Positions 46,768 to 56,722 of a DNA stretch of 64,000 bases are shown one piece after another; position 1 is the first letter of the stretch; every line of letters begins with the position of its first letter. A model generated the notes under the pieces. It was not told the origin of the DNA, searched no databases, and saw nothing but the letters and a program-made list of their open reading frames with translations. A program made the position numbers and the translations under genes. Source of the stretch: Shewanella woodyi ATCC 51908 (GTDB taxonomy: Bacteria > Pseudomonadota > Gammaproteobacteria > Enterobacterales > Shewanellaceae); the NCBI RefSeq assembly GCF_000019525.1, contig NC_010506.1:4960001-5024000 (forward strand), given 5' to 3'.

Positions 46768-48399
46768 TTAGCTTAAATTTTGAGCCGACAACTCTGGCTG
46801 ATAGATACTGTACTGGTTCCTTCCTGCTTGTTTTGACTGATACATGGCTAGATCTGCTACCGTCAATAAACGCTCTAAATCACGACCATGTTGAGGGTAG
46901 ACTGAGATACCAACACTGGCTCCCATCTCTATTGTCACATCATCAGATAAAGAGAAGTTTTGGCTCATTGTCATAACCAGTTTTTCCCCCAAAGACGCTA
47001 TTGCAGCTTCGCCCCTATCCTCAAGTCGGCTTGTGTCAAAATAGCAGCCAACAACAAACTCATCGCCTCCCCAGCGAATGCAGATATCATCATTTCTAAA
47101 TACAGACATTAACCGCTTACCAACCTCAACTAGCACCGAATCTCCCGCTTCATGGCCATGGATATCATTAACGGCTTTAAACTTATCCAGATCGATATTC
47201 AGAATCACAGCCATCTCACTGTTCTCACTTGCTCTATTGAACAAAGACCTCAATAACCGCTCACCAGCACGTCTATTTTTCAAATGAGTTAGTGCATCAT
47301 GATCGGCCTCAAAGCGTGTACTCACCTCTCTCTCCGTTCGCTCTGTCACATCATACATTAAGACTTCGATGATCAGCCCACTCTCCTTATCGCAGTCCAT
47401 CACTTTTGAAAATAAGCAGTGTACCCAACAGTCACGACTATCGGCCTGAGTTTTCAACTTTAAATCCAGAGCAACTGTGTCCAAATTATTGTCATGTCTG
47501 ATTTTTAAAAGAAACGCCTCCAACTGCTCTTGATTATGAAACCAATCAGTTAGCTTTAAGCCTATCGCATCTGAAATTGAGTGGGTTTTTAAAAGAATAC
47601 TCTGAAAGGCTGGATTGGCAGTAACGAGCAAGTTGTTGCCATCGATTAAACAGATCCCCGCACTTGCCTGTTCAAAGATCAGCCTAAACTTCTTCTCCAA
47701 CACCTCTGTTTTCTCCCTCATATCTCGCTCTGACTCAATTGAGCTATTCAATGAAGAGATAAGTCGGTTTATCCCTTTAGCAAGACTGCCAATCTCATCA
47801 CCGTGATGGAATCTAGGAACCTTAATCTCTATATCTTTTCCTGGCTCTACCTCTTCAAATTTATCGGTGATCTCATTAAGTGGGGAGGTTAAAGTTTGAT
47901 GTACAATAAGAGAAACAAGCAGGGCTGTTGTGACCGTTAACAAAGCTAGCATCTGAGCTTGATTCACCGCTGAGCCTTTAGCGTTATAGTTAATATACAC
48001 CTCATCGGCTAACAGCCTTAACTCACCTATCTGCTCTGCCTCGTTAAAGGGGTGAAATAGCTTAATCTGCTCAACATGGTCTAAATTTAAGAGTGACCCA
48101 GAACCTGAGTCCAGAGAAAAACCTGCAACACTCACCAGCTCAACAGCAGCAACAAGATCATTCATCGCCAAACCAGTGAGAATCTCTTTAGCCAACTCCT
48201 GATCTTGGACATAAACAGCAATTGTCGCTGTCTTCTCGACCGTTTTGACTAGCTGATGAATGTCTGCTCTGGCTCGCTCTTGAATTCTAGCCACTTCACC
48301 AAAATAAAAGGCGAAGGAGCTTAAAGCTGCGATAATTGCAGCTCCTACAGCAATAGCTGCTGCCACTTTAAAATAGAGCTTGCGGCTAAAACGTCTCAA
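46768..48399 (-). CDS. Membrane diguanylate cyclase (CHASE8-like/HAMP/PAS/GGDEF)
   Basis: A 543-aa enzyme making cyclic di-GMP. Two membrane helices (about 10-30 and 145-165) flank a periplasmic CHASE8-like sensor. A HAMP linker (PLNEITDKFEEVEPG), a PAS domain (FEQASAGICLIDGNN) and a GGDEF domain follow. The active site is WGGDEFV and the feedback I-site RNDD lies five residues before it, so product inhibition is expected. The only in-frame start near the N-terminus is a TTG at 48399, which overlaps the preceding gene by 14 bases, implying translational coupling to the periplasmic binding protein. Confidence 0.92.
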   Translation of the reverse strand: MRRFSRKLYFKVAAAIAVGAAIIAALSSFAFYFGEVARIQERARADIHQLVKTVEKTATIAVYVQDQELAKEILTGLAMNDLVAAVELVSVAGFSLDSGSGSLLNLDHVEQIKLFHPFNEAEQIGELRLLADEVYINYNAKGSAVNQAQMLALLTVTTALLVSLIVHQTLTSPLNEITDKFEEVEPGKDIEIKVPRFHHGDEIGSLAKGINRLISSLNSSIESERDMREKTEVLEKKFRLIFEQASAGICLIDGNNLLVTANPAFQSILLKTHSISDAIGLKLTDWFHNQEQLEAFLLKIRHDNNLDTVALDLKLKTQADSRDCWVHCLFSKVMDCDKESGLIIEVLMYDVTERTEREVSTRFEADHDALTHLKNRRAGERLLRSLFNRASENSEMAVILNIDLDKFKAVNDIHGHEAGDSVLVEVGKRLMSVFRNDDICIRWGGDEFVVGCYFDTSRLEDRGEAAIASLGEKLVMTMSQNFSLSDDVTIEMGASVGISVYPQHGRDLERLLTVADLAMYQSKQAGRNQYSIYQPELSAQNLS

Positions 48400-48811
48400 A
48401 GCGGTAAACCACCTTCAAACCTTCTGTTAAGTCTTGACTGGAGATATAACCAATCGCCAAGTCTGTTTGCTGGATCTGTGTAATTAATGCCTCTGGTGAA
48501 TCCGCTTCCTCAGGAGGAACACTTCTGCCAGAGAAGAGTAGTCGTGCCCAATAAGCATTCACCTGTGCCTCAGTTCTATTCACCAGCAATTTATAAAATT
48601 GTCCTTTGGTTTTTGACTTAGATGCTAGATCAAATACTCTAGCTTTATCACCATTTGGAAAGGTGACATAACGGCCCATAAAGAGATCCACCACTTCACC
48701 CTTTGTGAGGGATTCAACCCGACTCCCCTCACTGACCACAACCAGTAGCTCTTCAGCTACCACAGTAGGCAATAAGCAGATCAGAGTGAGTAACACCATT
48801 AAGAGTTTCAT
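48386..48811 (-). CDS. PstS-like periplasmic binding protein, short
   Basis: A 141-aa protein with a signal peptide (MKLLMVLLTLICLLPTVVAEE). The mature domain resembles half of a phosphate/ion-binding periplasmic protein: LVVVSEGSRVESLTKGEVVDLFMG and LAIGYISSQDL, in pieces. It is only about half as long as a full PstS, so it likely binds ligand as one lobe. It overlaps the downstream diguanylate cyclase and the upstream porin gene (ATGA-type overlap around 48808-48811), so its ligand state may be read by the cyclase sensor. Confidence 0.8.
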   Translation of the reverse strand: MKLLMVLLTLICLLPTVVAEELLVVVSEGSRVESLTKGEVVDLFMGRYVTFPNGDKARVFDLASKSKTKGQFYKLLVNRTEAQVNAYWARLLFSGRSVPPEEADSPEALITQIQQTDLAIGYISSQDLTEGLKVVYRFETF

Positions 48812-50121
48812 AGGCTAAAAATAAAGCTGAAGTTGAGTGAAAAGAGATTGATGTTTTCATCCTGAAGTTGCGGCATTGAATTGGGTTTAGTCCATAAGAC
48901 ATTACCCGCCATATCAACCTTTGTATGATCCCATTGAAACTTCAGGCTAGTGTTAGGGTACAGATCCCATCTGACACCTAAACTGTAAGTTCTTTGTTCA
49001 CCTCTTACCGCATTCACAGCAAACTGTGAACCTTGATATAATCCATTGATCTGACCAACGACTTCAGGGGGAAGCAGCTGCGTAGGAACCTGAGGCGATT
49101 TAAACGATATAGGGTCATCAACGTTATTTAAGTAGGAAGCTACAGAGTAAAAAGTAAGATTATCAAAACGATACCCAACACTTAAATAACCAGTATAGTA
49201 AGGTGGAACAATTCCCCAATCAGATTCAGTTAAACTAAACTCAGACTGAACAACCCATCTATCGCTGTCATATTGCAAACCTAATGCATAATATTGAATT
49301 CCTTTTTTAGGCCCATCTAATACATTAGAGATGCTAGCAGCATCAGGCCAAAGCTGAGGTGGCAGCGCTCTGAGCCCCTCCACAAGATTTTGAGTGACAA
49401 AATCAACCTCATCAACTTCAGCATCGGTTATCGCTAACCTAAATAACCATGGAGCCTGAGTAAATATCGAACTAAAAACGACAACATTCTTAAGATCAAT
49501 TTCAAATTGATTGGCGTTTGCGCTCAGTACCGAGTGAGACCGACCATAAGCTAACTTATTCTCCCACACGCCATCGCCCAAATTAGCAACATAGCTGACG
49601 TCAACACCATCAATTTTAGCTATTGAGGTAGAGAGCTCATAAAATTCAGTAATAGGCCTAGCCCATAGATAGGCATAACCTACATTTCTATATTCTGAGA
49701 GCATATAAAGATCAGAGCTAGTCCGCCCAACCCTTAATGCCCAGTTACGACTCGGTCGATAACGCAGAAACAGCAACTCCAGACTATCTATCGCTTCACT
49801 GCTTATTCTATCTTTAATAACCACTTGAGCCACGGCATCAAAACGCTTAGGAAGCCTTGCGTTGAGTTGTAAACCTATCAGGGAGTCGGCATTAAATGAG
49901 TAGGTATTACTGGCAGGTTTTACAGTTAATTCACTATGGAATTTAAGCGCATCACTACTGTTATGCACCACTCCTAATGTCCCGAAACCGCTAAAAGTCA
50001 GGTCGAACTCAGACTCTTCAGCTTGGAGTGAATGAATAGATGTTAGAGATAACGCCAGAGATAAAGAGAGTATCCATCCCCTAGCTAACCATACCTTTGC
50101 AATATAAGATTTGATATTCAT
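48808..50121 (-). CDS. Outer-membrane porin-like beta-barrel protein
   Basis: A 437-aa protein with a signal peptide (LSLALSLTSIHSLQAEE, cleavage near 34) and alternating amphipathic strands typical of a barrel (FDLTFSGFGTLGVVHN, LKFQWDHTKVDM, and a terminal LFSLNFSFIFSL). It is the first gene of the porin/binding-protein/cyclase operon. The likely role is a substrate channel or a scaffold passing a signal to the binding protein. Substrate unknown. Confidence 0.82.
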   Translation of the reverse strand: MNIKSYIAKVWLARGWILSLSLALSLTSIHSLQAEESEFDLTFSGFGTLGVVHNSSDALKFHSELTVKPASNTYSFNADSLIGLQLNARLPKRFDAVAQVVIKDRISSEAIDSLELLFLRYRPSRNWALRVGRTSSDLYMLSEYRNVGYAYLWARPITEFYELSTSIAKIDGVDVSYVANLGDGVWENKLAYGRSHSVLSANANQFEIDLKNVVVFSSIFTQAPWLFRLAITDAEVDEVDFVTQNLVEGLRALPPQLWPDAASISNVLDGPKKGIQYYALGLQYDSDRWVVQSEFSLTESDWGIVPPYYTGYLSVGYRFDNLTFYSVASYLNNVDDPISFKSPQVPTQLLPPEVVGQINGLYQGSQFAVNAVRGEQRTYSLGVRWDLYPNTSLKFQWDHTKVDMAGNVLWTKPNSMPQLQDENINLFSLNFSFIFSL

Positions 50122-50300
50122 CCCCTACTTTCATTCACTCAAGATCTGCAACACTCAAATTCAAACTTTCACCACCTCTATTAAACGTAGAACATCTACC
50201 TCTAAATCAGCAATGTATGAAGCTAAATAGTTTAATGCTGATTGGTATAAAAGCTCATTGGGATTATTCACAGGGTAAACTGGGGAAGCTGAAAACAAAA

Positions 50301-50334
50301 AAGCAGCGATGAGAAGGTATCTCAACCGCTGCTT
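50301..50334 (-). terminator. Terminator after rimK
   Basis: An 8-bp stem AAGCAGCG / CGCTGCTT encloses an inner TGAGA / TCTCA stem. On the reverse strand it is followed by TTTTTTGTTTTC. It lies 23 bases past the rimK stop. Confidence 0.85.
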
Positions 50335-50356
50335 CCATTTAGTCAGCTTTTACTAT

Positions 50357-51736
50357 TTAAGCTGTCTCTTTTTTCCAGCCCAATCTTTTCTCAATTGAGT
50401 CGATCATCGCTGAAGCAACGTCGATCCCCGTTGCAGTCTCGATGCCTTCAAGTCCAGGTGAAGAGTTAATCTCTAGCAACAAAGGACCTTTACTTGAGCG
50501 GATGATATCAACACCGGCAACTTCTAACCCCATGGTTTTAGCTGCTTTAATCGCAAGCTTTCTCTCCTCAGGAGAGATCTGAACCAATGAAGCTGTGCCA
50601 CCTTGATGGATATTAGCTCTAAACTCACCCGGCGCCGCAGTACGCTCAATCGACGCAACAATTTTGCCATCGATAACAAAACAGCGTAAATCTTTACCTT
50701 GTGCTTCCTTAATAAACTCCTGAACCAACAGGTTAGCCTTCAGAGATTTAAATGCATTGATCACACTCTCTGCCGCTTTTCGGGTTTCAGCAAGCACAAC
50801 ACCTTTACCTTGAGTTCCCTCAAGCAGCTTAACAATCAGCGGAGCCCCACCAACCATATCAATCAGATCGGTTGTGTCCGCTGGTGAGTTTGCAAAACCG
50901 CTAGTTGGGATATCTAAGTTATTCTTCTGCAATAACTGCAGAGAAAACAGCTTATCTCTAGAGCGAGTGATCGCTTCAGAGGTGTTCAATGCCATCACAC
51001 CTAAACTCTCAAAGTGACGAGTTAGTGCGCAGCCGTAAAACGTCATACTTGGACGAATACGTGGAATAACAGCATCAAGATCATTTAAGATCCGACCATC
51101 ACGGTAGTGCACCTCAGGTTGAGATGCATCTAACTTCATATAGCACTGCTTTACATTAAGGAAGTACATTTCGTGGCCACGTTGCTGGCCAGCTTCAATA
51201 ATGCGCTGGTTACTGTATAAGTTTGGATTACTTGCCAGTAATCCTATTTTAAGACCACTTCGAGGAACCTCTACATGGCCATATAGCTCTTTAGCTTCAT
51301 CGTCGCTCATCTCACCTAAACAGCAAGTGCTCGAAGGATCGACTAAGATCTTACTGCCCATAGCTTCACGACCCAGCAACATGCGATAGCCCATGTTGGC
51401 ACGGTTAGTCAAAGTCAGCTCAATCTCCCAACTCTGCTCACCAAGTTGTAGCTGTTCGCGTACAACATAGCGCTTTTCTGTTTCGCCATTTGAACTCTTG
51501 ATCACACGACGATCGATAAGTTTTGACTCACACAGTAGGGCAACTTTACGGCCACCCTGTAGAGGGTGAACTTCGTAACTCACCCAAGTGCCATCTTCGC
51601 GCTTAGAGGTTGAGATATTGATTGCGTGGATAGATGATGTTTTAGCTCCGGAATCGACACGGGCCTTAATCGCTTTAATACCTAAACCAGGTAAAGCGCA
51701 CCACTCTTCACTACCGACAATGATTTTATTACTCAT
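50357..51736 (-). CDS. rimK: Zinc-protease-RimK fusion (S6 glutamate ligase type)
   Basis: A 459-aa fusion. Residues 1-150 are an ATP-dependent zinc-protease/retropepsin-like RimB domain, with the catalytic motif D28-S-G in [13 protein letters not shown] and MLLGREAM at its end. Residues 160-459 are the RimK ATP-grasp ligase ([51 protein letters not shown]). RimK adds glutamates to ribosomal protein S6 and RimB-type proteins remove or regulate them, so one chain may combine opposing activities. A strong terminator follows. Confidence 0.9.
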   Translation of the reverse strand: MSNKIIVGSEEWCALPGLGIKAIKARVDSGAKTSSIHAINISTSKREDGTWVSYEVHPLQGGRKVALLCESKLIDRRVIKSSNGETEKRYVVREQLQLGEQSWEIELTLTNRANMGYRMLLGREAMGSKILVDPSSTCCLGEMSDDEAKELYGHVEVPRSGLKIGLLASNPNLYSNQRIIEAGQQRGHEMYFLNVKQCYMKLDASQPEVHYRDGRILNDLDAVIPRIRPSMTFYGCALTRHFESLGVMALNTSEAITRSRDKLFSLQLLQKNNLDIPTSGFANSPADTTDLIDMVGGAPLIVKLLEGTQGKGVVLAETRKAAESVINAFKSLKANLLVQEFIKEAQGKDLRCFVIDGKIVASIERTAAPGEFRANIHQGGTASLVQISPEERKLAIKAAKTMGLEVAGVDIIRSSKGPLLLEINSSPGLEGIETATGIDVASAMIDSIEKRLGWKKETA

Positions 51737-51944
51737 ATTTTTTGCTACATGAATAGATTAATTAAAACGAGAAAGTACACCTGTTTTCTATTTTTACAAA
51801 GATATTATTTCTAATATATTTAAACCCACTATTTTCATATAGTTAGCCAATTAAACATACCTAAAAATCTAGCTTACTCATTACTTTTTCTATTGCTGAC
51901 ACTTTTTTTTGCTCTAAAAACGACCAATTTCATCAACTACAGAC

Positions 51945-51978
51945 AAAAAAATACCTATCAAAGTGATAGGTATTTTTA
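51945..51978 (-). terminator. Terminator of the acetyl-CoA carboxylase gene
   Basis: A 14-bp stem AAAAATACCTATCA / TGATAGGTATTTTT has a three-base loop. On the reverse strand it is followed by TTTGTCTG. It lies 67 bases past the carboxylase stop. Confidence 0.9.
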
Positions 51979-52045
51979 TTAGTTAATACTTAAGTTGCAG
52001 CTAATTTAACCAAAGTTAAGCCCGCTAAACTATGCCAACTTAAGC

Positions 52046-55000
52046 TTAAGCATCAACAGGCGATACAACAAACAACAGATCACCTTGTGAGACTTGCTGA
52101 CCATTGCTGTTTAGCACTCGTTCGATGCGATATTTCTTATCTTCAGGATAAAGCACAGCATCTTTACGGTTATAACCAGCTAGGTTCAATTGAGAGAACA
52201 TCTTCATCGCTTCGGTCAGCGCTAAAGTCTGATCCGCAGTGACAATGTCACCCTCTTTAACAAAATCAGCTTCACCAGGCGCAGGAGAGGTGTAGAAGAT
52301 ACCTGCACCTTGTGCCATCACTTTAAGCTCATTACTCTCACCAACACGCAGTGATGCAGTATCAACACCCACAGTTTCTGCCGCCGCTTCCATCTCTGCA
52401 ATCAGTTCAGGAATATCCAGCTCAGCCATCAAACGAGGTAGGTAGTTAGTGTCATACACACCTTCGTTGAATGTACCGTCTTTTAAGATACGGGTCAGTA
52501 GTGGGATATTGGTTGCAATGCCCTTAATAACCACACTGTTGGCTAAGTAGTCATGCAGCTTAGTGATCACATCTTCACGGCTTTCACCACGACAGATTAT
52601 CTGCGCGATTAAGCTATCGTAGTATGGTGATACCTCTTTACCTTCGCCAGCAATAGAGATGATCTCGATATCATCACGCTCTGGCATCTGGTACTCAGTG
52701 ATCAAACCAGGATGTGGTAGCAGCTGTAAAATACCATTGCTATCCAGTGCCGCTTTCTCAGCCGTCACACGCACTTCAATCGCATAGCCTTTATCTTGTG
52801 GCTCTAAGTCTTCAATTGAACGACCGGCAGCGATATCAAAACCAGCACTTACGATGTCGATGCAAGAGGTCGCTTCAGTTACTGGATGTTCAACCTGTAG
52901 TCGAGTGTTCATCTCCATAAAGTAGACTTCATTCGCGTCTAAGTTATAGATGAATTCAACAGTACCAGCACCCATGTAATCAGTCGCGTTACCTAGTGCA
53001 CGAGTATATTCAAGTACCTTCTCTTTCAGCTCTTCAGGCAACATAGTCGAGCCTGACTCTTCAACAACCTTCTGGTTATTACGCTGAACTGAACAGTCAC
53101 GAATACCCAATACCTTAGTGTTACCAAACTGGTCACGAAGCAACTGAACTTCGATGTGACGCAGTGAAGTGACATATTTTTCAAGGTAGAGATCACCATT
53201 ACCAAATGCTGCTGCAGCTTCGGTAGAGGTCTGTTGGAACAGGCTTATCATGTCACCTGGGCGTTCAACAACCTGAATACCTTTACCGCCACCACCTTGT
53301 ACCGCTTTAAGCAGTACAGGATAACCAATCTCATTGGCCACATTTACCGCTTGCTCAGCATTAGTCAGGATACCGTGACTACCAGGAACAACTGGAACAC
53401 CATTCGCTTGAGAGGTCTTAATTGCGTTCGATTTGTTACCCATGGTCGTCATCGAGTGAACACTTGGTCCAACGAAGTTAACACCATTGTTAACACACAA
53501 GGCAGCAAACTGCGGGCTCTCAGAGAGGAATCCAATACCTGGGTGAAGTGCATCTACATTCTCATATTCAGCAACTTTAAGTACTGAGTATGCGTTTAGG
53601 TAACTCTCATCTGAAGTGTTACCACCGATACAAACAAGCTTATCGTGATCTTTAAGCATATCGGCAGGTACCGAGGTCATATCAGGATCCGATGCAACCA
53701 GTACGACATTGATGTCGTTGTCGTGTGCCTTACGGATAAGTTTAACCGCAGTACAACCACGAGCATGAACCAGAACCTTATTGATAGGCTTCATTAGCTG
53801 ACGAGGATCGTCTTGGACAATCTCTTCATCGGCCACCAACATCTCAGGCACTAAGGTTGATAGCGCTTTGGTGATCACCTCTTCAATCTTAGCCGTTGGT
53901 TTAGGCATAAGCGGATCAATTCCCGCTAGCTGCTCATCAATGGTGTCACTAAACGGGTTAGTAACCAGCGCATTCATCGCACCTGGCACTTTTGACAAAT
54001 AGTTAGACAGAGTCGCTGTCGATGGCAGGTACGCAGGAACAACCATTTGACCAGCAAACGGCATGTTAGTACCAGACAGGTAGTAAGTTTGCACAAGTGG
54101 GTGAGTCACAAAACTCGCCTGAGCACCACCAGTACAGTCACCATAACCAAACATCAGAACTGGAAGCTCATTGTCACGAATAAAGCGTGTGATACGATCG
54201 TTAACCACAGCCATAGAGAACAGTGCCGCAGCGCCCTCTTTCGTCTGCATACCGCCAGAGCTAATAAAACAGATAACAGGTAGCTTACGCTTAGCACACT
54301 CAATTAGCAGTGCAGAGAACTTCTCGGCACTGGCCATATCAAATGCACCCGCCTGGAATGCAGTGTTTGATACCGCAACACCGACTTTCATCTGCTGACC
54401 ATCTTGCTCAAAATCAGCCATACCTGTGATAAGACCACAAGGACGGATACCTTTATCGAGTGCATCTTCGATAGAGAGTCTAAAACCTGGGAAGTTAAGC
54501 AAGTTGGCAGACATCTTGTCGCCATTAAACTCTTCGAAGTCGGTGAAGAACTTGTTGGTGATATTTTCCCAACTCATCTTACCGCTGCGCTTCTCATCAC
54601 GTAGCACTTTCTGGATCAACAGATCCTGATAGCCCATGGTGAGACGGTTCCAGAAATCTTTACGACGACCGATACGCACAGGGTTGATTGCACCTGTGTA
54701 CTCATTGTCTTCGCTTTCACTGTCGAAATACTCAGGCAGTAAGCGCTCAAAGAAGTAGGTCAAGATAACGAACAGACTGTCATTTAACTGAGGGAAACCA
54801 ACACTCTTCCACTGCTCAGTTTTAGTTAGCAGCTCAGCACGGTTTGACTGAGACATAAAGAACTTCAGCCACTTGTAGAACTTACCTTTATCGTTAGCCG
54901 TATCTTGAGTCGAAATCGCACGGTCAATAGAGTCATGAAGCAAGTTATCGACAGATGCACGAGACAAGCTCTTAGACATCATTGCTTCCTTAGCGATTGA

Positions 55001-56605
55001 CGCTAGGTTACCCACAACATTGTCATAAAGTGCGTTAAAGATAAGGATGTTGTAACACTGCCAGATAAAGTCTTCACGAAGCTCATCGTGAATAACCACA
55101 TCAAGTACAGTCAGCTGGTTCAGCTCAGGCCAATCGGCTTGAGTGACTTCTGGTGGCAAGGTTTCAAGGTACTGAATAAGCCCTTTAAAGTTGTTCTCAG
55201 CGTTGCCTTTCCAGCGGTGGTATAAAGACCAACCGATGTTAAATAACAGCGCCTTACGTGCTTTTTTGTAGTTCTCTTTTGGTTCACCCAAAATCAAACG
55301 AGTTAGCATATTACGCTCTGTAGAAACCTCATCACGCTTAGCGGTGAAGTTGCCCCACAGCTTATTTAGCTCTTCATCGTAAACCAGTTTATCTGGGCTT
55401 GATAACCAAGACTGAAAGACACGATCTTGCTCCTGCTGAATACGAGCCAGCAGATCACCTTCAGGTACGCTGACCTTAGACAGACGACCATACTGTTCTT
55501 GAGAGATAGAGTGAATACGGCTACGTAGCGTCAGGTAACGCAAGTAACGATATGCACTACCAAACAGGTTAAGGTGCATAGTCGGGTTATTCGCTACAGC
55601 CAGCTCAGCATGATCCTCTAGCGCCGCTAGGTTTTTAGAGGGACTTAGGAAGCGGCTTAGACTGCGGTCATAGTGTTCACGCAGGTCGTCAGACTCACGC
55701 ACAAACTGAATAGCAGCCTGCTCAACAGCTTCAACACTGCTAATGATTGCACGACGTAGATTATGTTGACGCTCATCTTTATCAGATGGAGAGAAATCGA
55801 TGATGCCGTCGATACAACCAGATGTGTATAGCTCTTCAGGTGATACACCAACAGATTTTGCACACTCCTGCCAAGAGAGGTTGTACTTACGAGCAATGCT
55901 CTGCAAACCCTGTGGCTGAATGGTGTTGAAGATACCATCACGCAATGAAAGTAGAATGTTAGCTGCTGCTAATGGGATAGCGCCACCTGAGTAACCAGCA
56001 CCAATCACGATACCGACTGTCGGTACGTCAACGTTAGCACTTTCAGCAATCGCTTTAGAGATGCTGTGCGCTTGGTTCTGGCTATTGGCAATCTCACCAG
56101 CATCCGCACCGGGGGTGTCGATAAGGTAGATAATTGGCATCGCCAATTCAGCATACTGACGGATAGCCTTACAAGCTGCGAGGTGGTGCTCTGGCAACCA
56201 AGCGCCATTACCCGTTGTACGCTCTTGGGCGATAAAGCCTAAGCGGCGGGTACGCGTTCCGAAATTAAGTTCAATTTCAGCACTGTAAAATGGACCCATA
56301 TGGGTTTCGGCAATCAACTTGCCTTTTAGGTCAGCAATGACGCGCTTAGCGCCAAGGCGGCTCTTATCCAATGTAGGTTGGATCACGCGAGCGACATAAC
56401 CATCTACATCTAGCTGCTCCAGTTCTTTAAGATTTGACTGGATAGCTTCGTCATCTAAGAGACCTTTAATCTCTTCAGATAAACTCTGTTTACTGTGCTC
56501 AGGAAACAGTGAAAAGTCTTGTGACAGGTGCTCAGCTTTCAGAAAAAGCGGATCGGCTGATTGAGCTTGAGTCATGTTTGTGGGCTTATTGTTGCTGGTC
56601 ATCAA
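52046..56605 (-). CDS. Single-chain multidomain acetyl-CoA carboxylase
   Basis: A 1519-aa protein that combines all parts of an acyl-CoA carboxylase. Residues about 1-330 are an AccA-like carboxyltransferase with DTPGADAGE (about 160) and the oxyanion loop GAGYSGGAIPLA (about 205). Residues about 330-690 are a helical linker. Residues about 690-930 are an AccD-like domain (SSGGMQTKEGAAALFSMA, GYGDCTGGAQAS). From 938 follows a biotin carboxylase with GGGGKGI, EMNTRLQVEHPVTEA and a diverged N-terminus. The end is a biotinyl domain with K1468 in EAMKM. The alpha-before-beta order is unusual and the biotin carboxylase N-lobe reads ALHPGIGF rather than the usual GYGF. In other Shewanella this multidomain carboxylase also lies near nap (from memory). 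A divergent LysR gene may control it. Substrate chain length is unknown. Confidence 0.93.
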   Translation of the reverse strand: MMTSNNKPTNMTQAQSADPLFLKAEHLSQDFSLFPEHSKQSLSEEIKGLLDDEAIQSNLKELEQLDVDGYVARVIQPTLDKSRLGAKRVIADLKGKLIAETHMGPFYSAEIELNFGTRTRRLGFIAQERTTGNGAWLPEHHLAACKAIRQYAELAMPIIYLIDTPGADAGEIANSQNQAHSISKAIAESANVDVPTVGIVIGAGYSGGAIPLAAANILLSLRDGIFNTIQPQGLQSIARKYNLSWQECAKSVGVSPEELYTSGCIDGIIDFSPSDKDERQHNLRRAIISSVEAVEQAAIQFVRESDDLREHYDRSLSRFLSPSKNLAALEDHAELAVANNPTMHLNLFGSAYRYLRYLTLRSRIHSISQEQYGRLSKVSVPEGDLLARIQQEQDRVFQSWLSSPDKLVYDEELNKLWGNFTAKRDEVSTERNMLTRLILGEPKENYKKARKALLFNIGWSLYHRWKGNAENNFKGLIQYLETLPPEVTQADWPELNQLTVLDVVIHDELREDFIWQCYNILIFNALYDNVVGNLASIAKEAMMSKSLSRASVDNLLHDSIDRAISTQDTANDKGKFYKWLKFFMSQSNRAELLTKTEQWKSVGFPQLNDSLFVILTYFFERLLPEYFDSESEDNEYTGAINPVRIGRRKDFWNRLTMGYQDLLIQKVLRDEKRSGKMSWENITNKFFTDFEEFNGDKMSANLLNFPGFRLSIEDALDKGIRPCGLITGMADFEQDGQQMKVGVAVSNTAFQAGAFDMASAEKFSALLIECAKRKLPVICFISSGGMQTKEGAAALFSMAVVNDRITRFIRDNELPVLMFGYGDCTGGAQASFVTHPLVQTYYLSGTNMPFAGQMVVPAYLPSTATLSNYLSKVPGAMNALVTNPFSDTIDEQLAGIDPLMPKPTAKIEEVITKALSTLVPEMLVADEEIVQDDPRQLMKPINKVLVHARGCTAVKLIRKAHDNDINVVLVASDPDMTSVPADMLKDHDKLVCIGGNTSDESYLNAYSVLKVAEYENVDALHPGIGFLSESPQFAALCVNNGVNFVGPSVHSMTTMGNKSNAIKTSQANGVPVVPGSHGILTNAEQAVNVANEIGYPVLLKAVQGGGGKGIQVVERPGDMISLFQQTSTEAAAAFGNGDLYLEKYVTSLRHIEVQLLRDQFGNTKVLGIRDCSVQRNNQKVVEESGSTMLPEELKEKVLEYTRALGNATDYMGAGTVEFIYNLDANEVYFMEMNTRLQVEHPVTEATSCIDIVSAGFDIAAGRSIEDLEPQDKGYAIEVRVTAEKAALDSNGILQLLPHPGLITEYQMPERDDIEIISIAGEGKEVSPYYDSLIAQIICRGESREDVITKLHDYLANSVVIKGIATNIPLLTRILKDGTFNEGVYDTNYLPRLMAELDIPELIAEMEAAAETVGVDTASLRVGESNELKVMAQGAGIFYTSPAPGEADFVKEGDIVTADQTLALTEAMKMFSQLNLAGYNRKDAVLYPEDKKYRIERVLNSNGQQVSQGDLLFVVSPVDA

Positions 56606-56722
56606 TTGATCCTCTGCTTAGCCTCTAAAATTTTTAGCTAATAAATATAACTTTGTTAAGGTGTCAAATACCATTAAACTAGCTTAGACGCTTTGTTCCA
56701 TATTTGAGACAGTGACTAAAAT

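Noticed and set aside
52714..56208. Forward and reverse open frames inside the carboxylase gene
   Set aside because: Shadows of a long, well-supported gene.
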